The position numbers were made by a program, and so were the translations under genes. Under the pieces are notes generated by a model that was given only the letters and a program-made list of their open reading frames with translations, searched no databases and was not told the origin of the DNA. 64,000 bases of DNA, taken from Paraconexibacter antarcticus. Its GTDB lineage: Bacteria > Actinomycetota > Thermoleophilia > Solirubrobacterales > Solirubrobacteraceae. This document shows, in pieces, positions 43,465-51,618 of this stretch (within the stretch, counting starts at the first letter, position 1; every line of letters begins with the position of its first letter). The stretch spans positions 372,001-436,000 of the forward strand of contig NZ_CP098502.1 of assembly GCF_024220175.1 (NCBI RefSeq), written 5' to 3'.

Positions 43465-45501
43465 CTACGCCCCGCCGAACACCTGTTTGGTCACCGTCTC
43501 GACCATCGCCTGCGAGCAGTGGTCGACGCCCGGCGTGCGCGGGTTCTCGCGGTAGAGCGTGTAGGCGTCGATCCGCTGCACGGGCGCCCCGATGGCGTCC
43601 GCCGGCCGCGGTGCGTCCTTCGGCGTGAGGATGTACTCGGCCTTGCGCGAGGTCTGCACGTGCGGGTAGTTCGTCCCCAGCAGCGGGTGCTGTGAGCAGA
43701 GCGGCTGCCCGTGGAGCATGAACGCCGTCCAGTTCTGCTCCTGCGGGTCGACGTCGAGGCGGATCGAGTGGCCGGGCGGCAGTGCGCGGTCGATGGCCTG
43801 GAGCTGCAGGACGGTCTTCGGCAGCTCGTCGAAGGTCGAGCCGATCTCGTGCGCGGCGGCGCTCATCGCCATCGTCCCGAGCAGCACCGCCCCGATGATG
43901 CCGGCGCGCAGCGGCCTGACCTTCGCCGCGCCCGCGGCGACGAGCGCGAGGATGAGCGGCCCGACGAACGCGAGCAGCTTGAAGTGGAAGTAGTAGCCGT
44001 ACTGCCGCGCCCGGAACCACAGCGTGAAGGCGGCGGTGAAGATGAGCAGCGCGACGAGGCCGCGGCGCAGCGGCCGGTCGAGCGAGCGCAGCGTCAGCCA
44101 CGCCGCGTACGCCATCGGCAGCGCGAAGACCGCGAGGCCCGCGAAGTTGTTCAGCCCGAGGAACTGCGGCTCGGCGAAGTAGCCCTTCAGGTCACCGCCC
44201 CAGTTCGCGAGGGTGTGGTTCGGGTTGAGCACGACCGACGCCGCGGTCGACATCTTCTCGCTGACGCCCTTCAGCGGCGGGACCGAGAAGGCCATCAGGA
44301 CGACGAACGCCGCCGGCACCATCCACAGCAGCGACCGCGGGCCCTTCCAGAGGTCCTTCGGCCGGCGGGCCTTCACCTCGGGCCACAGCACGACGGCGAG
44401 CGGCAGCAGCGGGATCGGCGCGGCGAGCGGGTAGGCGAACGTCAGGATCGCCAGGAACATCGCCAGCAGGACGAGGCCGCCCTTCGTCCGCTCCTTCACC
44501 GCCCACCACGAGAGCACGCACGCGAACGACAGGCCGAAGAAGCCCCACGTCTGGTTGAAGTACGGGTGCATGACCGTATGGAGGACCATGCGGTCGAGGC
44601 CGACGTACGCCATCGCCGCAACCGCCGCCCACAGCGGGGCTCTGAGCAGCTCCCGCGCGAAGAGGAAGAAGCCCACCGCGGCCATCGCGAGCAGGATCGC
44701 GGCGACCGTCGAGATCGTCTCCCACACCTTGAGCCCGGAGAGGGACGAGGCGGCCGCGAGCGTGTAGTAGATCGGCTGCTTGGATCGCCAGACCAGCGGC
44801 ACGCGGTCGACCGGCTCCTGGATCGCCGAGCTCGTCGGGTAGTGGCTCTTGAGGAAGATCGCGGTGCCGACGGCCAGGTGGGCGTCCTGCCCCTGGCCCT
44901 CGACGGTCGCAAAGCCCGCGCGGAAGAGCGGGATGAGCGCGACGGCGATGAGCAGGACGGCGATGTACGCCGGCCAGGCCGCGCGACGCACCGCGGCGCG
45001 GGGGCGGGGATCGGTGTCGCCGGGCGCGGCGGACTCGGCGTCCGGCTCACCGATGACCGGCCGGGCACGGCGGAGGGCGTAGGCGCTCAGCACCGCGCCG
45101 AGGGCGATCACGAGGGCGAGGTTCGCCCTGTAGGGGACGGCCGCGAAGCCGAGGACCGTCATCGACAGCGCGGTCGTGCAGGCGCCTACGGGCGCGACCC
45201 ACAGCAGCTCGTACCGCCGCAGCCGCGAGGGCAGCAGCAGCCGCGTCACCCCGAAGCCGGTGACGAGGAAGAGGCCGAGCGTCGCCGCGGCGGCGCGCGT
45301 CAGCTCGGGCAGGGCCTGGGTGCCGACGACGCCCGCGTTCTTCGCGAGCTTGATCGCGAGGAACGCCGCGAGGACGGCGAGGAGCGGCTCACGCCGCCGT
45401 GACGCCCAGGCGGTCAGCCGTGCGCCGCGTGCCGGTGGCCGCGGGCCTGGGCCATCACCCGACTGACGAAGACGGGGTTCCCGAGGAGGTACCGCCGCCA
45501 C
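43465..45501 (-). CDS. Large polytopic membrane protein, probable GT-C-type glycosyltransferase
   Basis: About 600 to 680 residues with a dozen or more hydrophobic segments. An early periplasmic loop has EGQGQDAHLAVGTAIF, and later KQPIYYTLAAAS and HPYFNQTWGFFG. The final 110 residues form a soluble tail ending YRENPRTPGVDHCSQ. The layout resembles GT-C enzymes that use polyprenyl-linked sugars, though no catalytic Asp pair is certain. The start is unclear: no ATG lies at the wecG boundary. A GTG at 45501 would overlap wecG by 88 bases, and a CTG near 45418 would overlap its stop only slightly. Confidence 0.65.
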   Translation of the reverse strand: MAAVPPREPRLRQSGDGPGPRPPARGARLTAWASRRREPLLAVLAAFLAIKLAKNAGVVGTQALPELTRAAAATLGLFLVTGFGVTRLLLPSRLRRYELLWVAPVGACTTALSMTVLGFAAVPYRANLALVIALGAVLSAYALRRARPVIGEPDAESAAPGDTDPRPRAAVRRAAWPAYIAVLLIAVALIPLFRAGFATVEGQGQDAHLAVGTAIFLKSHYPTSSAIQEPVDRVPLVWRSKQPIYYTLAAASSLSGLKVWETISTVAAILLAMAAVGFFLFARELLRAPLWAAVAAMAYVGLDRMVLHTVMHPYFNQTWGFFGLSFACVLSWWAVKERTKGGLVLLAMFLAILTFAYPLAAPIPLLPLAVVLWPEVKARRPKDLWKGPRSLLWMVPAAFVVLMAFSVPPLKGVSEKMSTAASVVLNPNHTLANWGGDLKGYFAEPQFLGLNNFAGLAVFALPMAYAAWLTLRSLDRPLRRGLVALLIFTAAFTLWFRARQYGYYFHFKLLAFVGPLILALVAAGAAKVRPLRAGIIGAVLLGTMAMSAAAHEIGSTFDELPKTVLQLQAIDRALPPGHSIRLDVDPQEQNWTAFMLHGQPLCSQHPLLGTNYPHVQTSRKAEYILTPKDAPRPADAIGAPVQRIDAYTLYRENPRTPGVDHCSQAMVETVTKQVFGGA

Positions 45502-46232
45502 ATTCGGTTCGGTTCGATCGCGAGTCGGAAGATCCATTCGAGGCCATTGTCCGCCAACCAGGCCGGTGCGCGCGGCACGCGTCCGGAGACGTAGTCGAAA
45601 AGGGCGCCCACGGTCCACAGGACATCGGTGTCGAGCTCGTCGGCGTGACGCTGCACCCACTGCTCCTGCTTCGGCGAGCCCATGCCCACGAGGACGATGT
45701 CGGGGCGGCGCGCGTTGATGTCCTCGACGACGCGCTGGTCGTGCTCGGAGCCGAGCTCGAAGTAGCCGTGGTGCGTGCCCGCGATGCGCAGCCGCGGGTA
45801 CCAGCGGTGCAGGCGCTCGGCGGCCTCGGCGGCGACGCCGGGGTCCGACCCGAGCAGGTAGATCGAGAGCTCGGCGGTCTCGCAGAGCGAGGACAGGCCC
45901 CAGACCCAGTCGGCGCCGGTCATGCGGTGGGGGACCTCCGCCTCCATCGCCTTCGCGGCGAGGCGGACGCCGTATCCGTCGCAGTACACGAGGTCGGCGT
46001 TCACGAGCGCGTCGTGCAGCTCCGGGTTCTCCTGCGACTGGTTCAGCACGTGTGCGTTGACGTACATGACCCGCCGCGCACCGCGTCGCTCGCCGGCCCA
46101 GCTCGTGATCCGCTCGAGCAGGTCGGCCGGCCGGCCGAGGTCGATCGGGATGTCGAAGATCTTTGACGTGCCGCCCTCATGGGCGGTGGCACGGGTCGTC
46201 GTGAATCCGGCTGCGTCGTCGATGACTGACAT
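45414..46232 (-). CDS. WecG/TagA/CpsF-family glycosyltransferase (GT26)
   Basis: A 272-residue GT26 enzyme. The family blocks are YVNAHVLNQSQENPEL, LVYCDGYGVRLAAK, RMTGADWVWGL, IYLLGSDPGVAAEAAERL and LVGMGSPKQEQWV. The catalytic Asp lies in the CDGYGV stretch. It transfers N-acetylmannosamine(-uronate) or similar sugars to lipid-linked acceptors in teichoic acid, ECA or capsule synthesis. Here the substrate is unknown. The ATG at 46232 follows GGGAG by seven bases. A GT4 gene is divergent 77 bases away, and the large membrane protein gene follows with overlap. Confidence 0.93.
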   Translation of the reverse strand: MSVIDDAAGFTTTRATAHEGGTSKIFDIPIDLGRPADLLERITSWAGERRGARRVMYVNAHVLNQSQENPELHDALVNADLVYCDGYGVRLAAKAMEAEVPHRMTGADWVWGLSSLCETAELSIYLLGSDPGVAAEAAERLHRWYPRLRIAGTHHGYFELGSEHDQRVVEDINARRPDIVLVGMGSPKQEQWVQRHADELDTDVLWTVGALFDYVSGRVPRAPAWLADNGLEWIFRLAIEPNRMWRRYLLGNPVFVSRVMAQARGHRHAAHG

Positions 46233-46294
46233 CTTCCTACTCCCTGCCCCTTGGCCCTCGGTACCCCGACCGGAACCGCGGACTATGGCGCACG

Positions 46295-46300
46295 TAACCT
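46295..46300 (+). promoter_or_regulatory. -10 box of the GT4 gene at 46310
   Basis: TAACCT nine bases before the ATG, in the 77-base interval shared with the divergent GT26 gene. Confidence 0.4.
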
Positions 46301-46309
46301 GTGCGCGCA

Positions 46310-47341
46310 ATGTCGAATCCGCCGCCAGTTGTACTGGATGCCCGGGACGGGTATGCCGCCCCCCTCCGGGGGTGGGGCCGGTACGCGCACGAGCTCGCGG
46401 AGCGGCTCCCGAAAGACCTCGTTACGGTGTATCGCGGTGTGCTGCCCGGACCGCAGGTGCTGGCGGAGCAGGTCGCGTTGCCGCTCGTCGCGCTGCGGTC
46501 CGGCGCACGGGTCGTCCACGCACCGAACTGCTTCCTGCCGCTGGTCCGGCGCGGGGCCGGTGTGGTGACCGTCCACGACCTGGCCTTCGAGGCGTTCCCG
46601 GACGACTTCTCGCGGCGTACCGGGACGAAGTACCGGTGGATCACGCCGCGGGCGGTGCGCAGCGCCGACCGGGTGATCGCCGTGTCGCAGGCGACGGCGG
46701 ACGACCTGGCGGTGCGGTACGGGGTGCCGTCCGCGAAGGTCCGGGTGATCCCGAACGCGCCGTCGCTGCCGTTCGGGGACGCGCCGCTGCCGGCCGTTGC
46801 CGCCGGGGACGGGACGCCGTACCTGCTCTGCGTCGGCGACCTGCGGGCGAAGAAGAACCTTGCGCGGGTCGTGGCGGCGTGGTCGGCGCTGCGGGCGTCC
46901 GGGGAGTTCGCCGGCCGGCTCGTCATCGCGGGCCAGGGGGACGTCGGGGCGCTCGGCCTGGCCGCCGGGTCGCCGCTGCCGCCCGGCCTCGTCGTGACGG
47001 GCTACCTGGACGACGCGTCGCTCGACGCCACGATGCGCGGGGCCGCCTGCGTCGTGCACGCGTCGCTGTACGAGGGGTTCGGCCTTGTCGTCGCCGAGGC
47101 GATGGCGCGTGGGGTGCCGGTCGCGATCGCGGATGCGACCGCGCTGCCCGAGGTCGCCGGCGACGCGTGCGAGGCGTTCGACCCGCTCGACGCCGAAGCG
47201 ATCGCGGCGGCGGTCCTGCGCGCGGTCGCGCCGGCGCGGTCGGCGGAGCTCGCGGTCCTGGGACGCGCGCGGGCCGCGACCTTCTCGTGGGACGCGAGCG
47301 CGGCCGCGACCGCCGACGTCTACCGGGAGCTGCTGCCGTGA
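46310..47341 (+). CDS. GT4-family glycosyltransferase
   Basis: A 343-residue GT-B enzyme. It opens with VVLDARDGYAAPLRGWGRYAHEL, a form common in GT4 mannosyl- and rhamnosyltransferases (here given up to GRYAHEL only as a whole motif around residues 8-29). YLLCVGDLRAKKNLARVV marks the donor domain, and SLYEGFGLVVAEAMARG is the nucleotide-sugar contact block. Acceptor-side VTVHDLAFEAFP is also typical. The stop overlaps the GTG of the next gene (GTGA). Sugar and linkage are unknown. Confidence 0.9.
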   Translation: MSNPPPVVLDARDGYAAPLRGWGRYAHELAERLPKDLVTVYRGVLPGPQVLAEQVALPLVALRSGARVVHAPNCFLPLVRRGAGVVTVHDLAFEAFPDDFSRRTGTKYRWITPRAVRSADRVIAVSQATADDLAVRYGVPSAKVRVIPNAPSLPFGDAPLPAVAAGDGTPYLLCVGDLRAKKNLARVVAAWSALRASGEFAGRLVIAGQGDVGALGLAAGSPLPPGLVVTGYLDDASLDATMRGAACVVHASLYEGFGLVVAEAMARGVPVAIADATALPEVAGDACEAFDPLDAEAIAAAVLRAVAPARSAELAVLGRARAATFSWDASAAATADVYRELLP

Positions 47342-48321
47342 GCGCGTCGACCGTCATCCTCGTGCTGAGCGTCGACGAGGCCCCGCTGCTGCAGTCCTGC
47401 CTGCCCGCCGCGCTGGCCCAGCCGGACGCGCGGGTCGTCGTCATCGACAACGCGTGCAGCGATGGGACGGTGGCGCTCTGCGCGTCGCTCGGGGTCGAGG
47501 CCGTCGCGACGGGCGAGCGGCTGTCGTACGCCGCGGCGATGAACGTGGGGCTGCGCGCGGTCGGGGTGGACGGCGCGGGAGAGGACCGGCCGAGTGTCGT
47601 CCTCCTGCTCAACGCCGACTGCGTCATCGACGACGGGTTTCTCGCCGCCGCGCTGCCGCGGCTCGCGCAGCCCGGGATCGGCTCCGTCGCCCCCAAGCTC
47701 ATCCGCGCCACGGGCCCCGAGGTCGCCGACCGCCTCGACGTCATCGACACGGTCGGGATGTTCGTCGACCGCCGGCGCAAGAACGGCCTCGTCGGCCACG
47801 GCGAGCCCGCCTCCCGCTACGCGATCGGACGCGAGGTCTTCGGCGGCGACGGCGCCTGCGTCCTCTACCGCCGTGAGGTCCTCGATCGCTGCGCCGTCGA
47901 CGGCGAGGTCTTCGACGAGGACATGGCGCTCTGGGCGTCGGACGTCGACCTTGCGTGGCGTGCGCAGGTGCTGGGCTGGAGGGCGTTCTACGAGCCCGCC
48001 GCGGTGGGCTGGCATCAGCGCTTCTACTCGCCGACGACCCGCAAGTCCGTGAGCGAGGCCCACCGCCGGCTCCAGTTCCGCAACCGCTACCTGATGATGC
48101 TCAAGAACGACACCGCCGGCAGCCTGCTGCGGGACCTGCCGTGGGTGCTGGGCTACGAGGTGCTGGCGCTCGGGCACGTGTTGCTGCGCGAGCGGTGCCT
48201 GCTCGGGGGCTACCGGGAGGCCTGGGAGTTGCGAGGCGGGGCGCGGCGGCGGCGGGGGGCGGTGCAGGCGCGGCGGGTCGGAGAACGGCGGATCGGATTC
48301 GGCGTGCGGGCAGCGGCGTAG
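47338..48321 (+). CDS. GT2-family glycosyltransferase
   Basis: A 327-residue GT-A enzyme of the rhamnosyltransferase-like GT2 group. It has VVVIDNACSDGTV for the nucleotide, LLLNADCVIDDGF as the DxD-like metal site, FGGDGACVLYRREVLD and EDMALWASDVDLAWRAQ, where the acidic residues form the catalytic ED motif. GWHQRFYS follows. It starts at a GTG overlapping the previous stop, so the two transferases are made together. The tail after about residue 300 is arginine-rich. Confidence 0.92.
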   Translation: MSASTVILVLSVDEAPLLQSCLPAALAQPDARVVVIDNACSDGTVALCASLGVEAVATGERLSYAAAMNVGLRAVGVDGAGEDRPSVVLLLNADCVIDDGFLAAALPRLAQPGIGSVAPKLIRATGPEVADRLDVIDTVGMFVDRRRKNGLVGHGEPASRYAIGREVFGGDGACVLYRREVLDRCAVDGEVFDEDMALWASDVDLAWRAQVLGWRAFYEPAAVGWHQRFYSPTTRKSVSEAHRRLQFRNRYLMMLKNDTAGSLLRDLPWVLGYEVLALGHVLLRERCLLGGYREAWELRGGARRRRGAVQARRVGERRIGFGVRAAA

Positions 48322-49536
48322 TCACGCGGCGAGCGCGGGCTCGGCGTCGGCCTCCTCGGGCCCCAGCGGCACCTCCGGTGCCCGCCCCTGCGCCAGCACC
48401 CTCCGCACGAGCGCCCGCTCCACCGTCCCGACCCGTTCGCCGCCGCCGAGCAGTCCCGTCCGCATGACGAGCCCACGGGCCACCGACACCGGTCGCACGA
48501 GGACGGCCGCGTGGGTGAGCGGCGAGTGCCCGACGCCGAGGGTGTCGGCCATCTCGTCGCCCATCCAGCGTCGCGTGAAGCCGACCATGAGGTGCGTGTT
48601 GGCGGCGGTCGCCGGGCCGCGGACGGGCGACGGGAGGATCTGGATGATCGGCGCGGGCCGGTCGAGGAGCGCGCGCATGAGACGGGGCCCGTCCTCGTTC
48701 GGTCCGCTGTCGATCGCGAGGGCGGCCCGGACCTGGCGACGCGCCTCCGCGTAGCCGGACGGGGCGAGCGCGGCCGGCACGCCCATGACGGTCGCGATCC
48801 ACGCCCAGAGGTGGGTCATGTCCTCGAGCTCCTCACGCGAGTAGTGGACGCCGAGGTCGTGCATCGCGTCCAGGTGGATCGTGAGGAAGCCGCCCATCGC
48901 CGTCGAGGCGGCGTCGCTCGCGCTGATCGGGACGCCCCAGTCGGCGACGTCCCAACCGCCCGCCTCGAGGAGGTGGCGCCGCACGAGCGCGTGGACGAGC
49001 CGGACGCGGAGCGAGCTCGCGTGCCCCTCGGCGCCGGGCAGCATGCCGCCCGGCGTGGTGACGGCGAGCACCCAGCGGGCCGTCTCGGCGATGCGCCGCG
49101 GGACCATCTTCTCCAGGCGCCCGGTGGCCGCGAGGGGCCGCGAGAGGCTCGCGCTCTGGTAGCCGTACGCGAGCGCCCCGCAGGTCAGCGAGAGCGACAG
49201 CGCTCCGGCGCCCGGCCGCCAGTACGCGACCGCGCCGCGGTGCAGGCGCTCGGGGTCGACCCAGCTGGGAAGCGTGCAGGCCGGATCGAGGACGGCGGCG
49301 AGCTCGGCCGGGGCGTCGTCCGGGAGCGCCGCGGTCCCGTGCGTGAGCGCCTGGTCCAGCAGGCGCCAGCCCGAACCGCCGGGGAGCCGGCGGAACGCGG
49401 TCACCAGCGCGTCCGCCGCCGGGTCCGCCTCGAAGCACCCGGCGACGACCCGGTCGACGAGGTCCCGCCCGTAGGTCTCGCGCGCGGCGTCGACGTCGCG
49501 AAAACGGCCGGCCTGCTCGTGCGGTGTGCGGTCCAT
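48322..49536 (-). CDS. MpaB/DUF2236-family oxygenase
   Basis: A 404-residue protein of the oxygenase MpaB (DUF2236) family, heme-binding helical enzymes related to latex-clearing protein Lcp. Family blocks are YWRPGAGALSLSLTCG, AETARWVLAVTTPGGMLPG, RLVHALVRRHLL, GVHYSREELEDMTHLWAWIATVMGV and FTRRWMGDEMA. Histidines in the VRLVHALVR and YSREELED helices could hold heme. Its substrate may be an isoprenoid or other lipid. GAGGAG lies five bases before the ATG. The divergent TetR gene and the operators between suggest it is induced by a small ligand. Its end abuts the GT2 gene. Confidence 0.85.
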   Translation of the reverse strand: MDRTPHEQAGRFRDVDAARETYGRDLVDRVVAGCFEADPAADALVTAFRRLPGGSGWRLLDQALTHGTAALPDDAPAELAAVLDPACTLPSWVDPERLHRGAVAYWRPGAGALSLSLTCGALAYGYQSASLSRPLAATGRLEKMVPRRIAETARWVLAVTTPGGMLPGAEGHASSLRVRLVHALVRRHLLEAGGWDVADWGVPISASDAASTAMGGFLTIHLDAMHDLGVHYSREELEDMTHLWAWIATVMGVPAALAPSGYAEARRQVRAALAIDSGPNEDGPRLMRALLDRPAPIIQILPSPVRGPATAANTHLMVGFTRRWMGDEMADTLGVGHSPLTHAAVLVRPVSVARGLVMRTGLLGGGERVGTVERALVRRVLAQGRAPEVPLGPEEADAEPALAA

Positions 49537-49563
49537 CGGTGCTCCTCGGAACGGGGGAGAACA

Positions 49564-49579
49564 GGCAACGGCTGTTACC
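49564..49579. promoter_or_regulatory. TetR operator candidate 1 (imperfect palindrome)
   Basis: GGCAACGGCTGTTACC, an imperfect copy of the palindrome 35 bases to its right, in the same MpaB-TetR interval. Confidence 0.6.
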
Positions 49580-49598
49580 TCATGGCACGGTAGCACTC

Positions 49599-49614
49599 GG
49601 CAACGCCCGTTGCC
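49599..49614. promoter_or_regulatory. TetR operator candidate 2 (perfect palindrome)
   Basis: GGCAACGCCCGTTGCC, seven-base arms with a two-base centre. It is 21 bases before the TetR start. A typical position for autorepression and control of the divergent gene. Confidence 0.7.
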
Positions 49615-49634
49615 AGACCTGCGAGAATGGGCCG

Positions 49635-50300
49635 GTGACCACCGCGCCCACCGGCCGCTACGCCGGCTCCAGTGCCGCCGAGCGCAAGGCCGAGCGCCGC
49701 GCCCGGCTGCTCGGCACGGCGCTCGAGCTGCTCGGCACCGAGGGCTGGGCGGGGACGACCGTCCGGTCGGTCTGCGCCCACGCAAAGCTCAACCCGCGCT
49801 ACTTCTACGAGTCGTTCGCCGACCTCGACGCGCTCGTGATCGCGCTCTTCGACGAGGTCGCGCTCGATACGTCGCGCGCGCTCCTGGCCGCCGCGGCGGA
49901 CGCGCCCGCCGGCGACGCCGCGGCGGCCGCACGGGCGGCCATCGGCACGTTCATCACCCACGTCACCGACGACCCGCGGATCGCCCGGGTCCTCTTCGCC
50001 GAGGCGCTCGGCAACGAGGCGCTCGCCCGGCGCCGCCTCGACGCGATGCACGAGATGTGGGGCATCCTCGCGACCTTCGGCCGCGGGTACTACGGCGAGG
50101 GAACCGAGACCGACCCGATCGCCGACGTCGCCGCCGCGCTTCTCGTGGGCGGCATGACCGAGCTGCTGCTCGCCTGGCTCGACGGACGCCTCGCGCTCAC
50201 GCGCGAGCAGCTCATCGACGACGTCGCCGCGCTGTTCGTCGTCACCGCGGAGGGGGCGGTGGCGATCGCGCGGGGACGGGCGGCCAAGCACCGGCCGTAG
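49635..50300 (+). CDS. TetR-family transcriptional regulator
   Basis: A 221-residue repressor. The helix-turn-helix is in residues about 20-65: ERRARLLGTALELLGTEG, TTVRSVCAHAKLNPRYFYESFADLDAL, seen here in short pieces such as TTVRSVCAHAKL and PRYFYESF. The ligand-binding domain fills the rest, and its carboxy half carries LLVGGMTELLLAWLDG, common in TetR regulators of lipid and oxygenase genes. The GTG start is the only one with a sensible distance to the HTH. It is divergent from the MpaB gene, with two GGCAACG-type palindromes between them, so it probably represses both. Confidence 0.9.
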   Translation: MTTAPTGRYAGSSAAERKAERRARLLGTALELLGTEGWAGTTVRSVCAHAKLNPRYFYESFADLDALVIALFDEVALDTSRALLAAAADAPAGDAAAAARAAIGTFITHVTDDPRIARVLFAEALGNEALARRRLDAMHEMWGILATFGRGYYGEGTETDPIADVAAALLVGGMTELLLAWLDGRLALTREQLIDDVAALFVVTAEGAVAIARGRAAKHRP

Positions 50301-50306
50301 GCGCCG

Positions 50307-50510
50307 CTACCGGGGGTCGACCTGGCCGGAGGGCTTCGCGACGGTCCGGTGCGCGACCGGTGGGCGACGGCGCACGAGCACCGGCCCGGCGTGGTTCCCG
50401 ATCCCGCGGAGGACCCACGCGTCGCGAGTGAGCGAGTGGCGGAAGAACGGCGTGAGGAGGCGGAGTGTCGTGCCGCTGACGGGGTGGCGCGTTCGGGGTG
50501 TTGCGCGCAT
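50307..50510 (-). CDS. Small basic protein, 67 residues, unknown
   Basis: A 67-residue protein with 13 arginines and no signal peptide. It has TLRLLTPFFRHSLTRDAWVL followed by GIGNHAGPVLVRRR. The codons end almost always in G or C. TAGGCT six bases before the ATG gives it a leaderless promoter like that of other genes here, which supports a real gene. It lies between the TetR gene (convergent) and a row of minus-strand glycosyltransferases, of which it is the last. No family is recognised. Confidence 0.55.
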   Translation of the reverse strand: MRATPRTRHPVSGTTLRLLTPFFRHSLTRDAWVLRGIGNHAGPVLVRRRPPVAHRTVAKPSGQVDPR

Positions 50511-50516
50511 ATGGCG

Positions 50517-50522
50517 AGCCTA
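50517..50522 (-). promoter_or_regulatory. -10 box of the small basic protein gene
   Basis: TAGGCT on the minus strand, six bases before the ATG at 50510. Confidence 0.45.
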
Positions 50523-50574
50523 CGGCGTCGGCGTGCGAGACCTGACATCCGGCCGCACGTCGTTCAGACGACGG

Positions 50575-51618
50575 TCAGGCTTTCCCCGCGGCCGCCCGGT
50601 AGACCGCCCACGTCTCACGCGCGGCATCGAGCCACGTGAACGCCGGGGGTGCCGGCGCCGGACGCGTCGCGACCGAACCGGCGGCGACGAGCCCCGCCAG
50701 GTCGTCCTGCGCCACGAACGTCGCCCGGTCCCCCAGCACCTCCCGCAGCGCGGGCACGTCGCACGCCACCACCGGCGTCCCACACGCCAGCGCCTCGACC
50801 GTCGGCAGGCCGAAGCCCTCGTCGTCGGACGGGAACACCAGGGCCCGTGCCCCCGTGTAGATCGCGGCGAGCTCGTCGTCGGTCACGTGGCCGGTGACCG
50901 TGATGCCCTCGCGCGTGCCGAGCTCCTTCGCCCACTCCTTCGCCGGCCCGACGAGCACCAGGGGGACATCGCGCGGCGTGTCGGCCAGCGCAGCGACGCG
51001 CTTGCGCGGGTCGGGATGCTCCATGCCGCCGACCCAGACGAGGTAGCTCCCGGGCAGCTTGTAGCGCGCACGCACGGTCGCGACCTCGCCGAGGGGCCGC
51101 GGGTACATCGCCGCGACCGGCGCCTCGGAGATGACGACGATGCGCTCCTCCGGGATGCCGAGCTGCTCGACGGCATCGACGGCGACCGCCTGCGTGGGCA
51201 CGATGACCCGCTGCGCGCGGGCGACCGCCGCGTACCGCAGGCGGAACCGCACCCCGGTGCGCAGGTACTCGGCGCGGCGCTTGAGCGGCACGAGGTCGTG
51301 CAGCGTCACGACCTGCGGCACCGACGAGCGGACGGCGGCCCCGTCGATCCACGGCGAGTGGTAGACGTCGACGCCCCGCGGGCGGTGCCCCTCGACGATC
51401 TCGTCCCCGGGCGCCGCGGTCTCGCGGAGCGCCGGGAGCAGGCTGCGGACGTAGCGCCCGATCCCGCGGGGGTCGCTCGCCGCCCGGCTGTCGAAGCCGA
51501 TCCGCAGCCCGTCAGGGTGCGCGGCACGGCTGGCGCGGCGCTCGCGCCGGCGCCGCGCGCGGTCGTCGCGGAGCTGGTGCTCCTCGGTGACCGGCGCCGT
51601 GACCTCGGACTCCCTCAC
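50575..51618 (-). CDS. GT4-family glycosyltransferase
   Basis: A 347-residue GT-B transferase. LRIGFDSRAASDPRGIGRYV is the acceptor-side start (about residues 38-57, shown in part as GFDSRAASDPRGIGRYV). VVTLHDLVPLK follows. The donor domain has YLVWVGGMEHPDPRKRV and SDDEGFGLPTVEALACG, which holds the conserved Glu. A 35-residue arginine-rich extension precedes the fold. GTG 51618 overlaps the stop of the preceding gene by four bases. It is the last transferase of a three-gene minus-strand operon. Confidence 0.9.
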   Translation of the reverse strand: MRESEVTAPVTEEHQLRDDRARRRRERRASRAAHPDGLRIGFDSRAASDPRGIGRYVRSLLPALRETAAPGDEIVEGHRPRGVDVYHSPWIDGAAVRSSVPQVVTLHDLVPLKRRAEYLRTGVRFRLRYAAVARAQRVIVPTQAVAVDAVEQLGIPEERIVVISEAPVAAMYPRPLGEVATVRARYKLPGSYLVWVGGMEHPDPRKRVAALADTPRDVPLVLVGPAKEWAKELGTREGITVTGHVTDDELAAIYTGARALVFPSDDEGFGLPTVEALACGTPVVACDVPALREVLGDRATFVAQDDLAGLVAAGSVATRPAPAPPAFTWLDAARETWAVYRAAAGKA

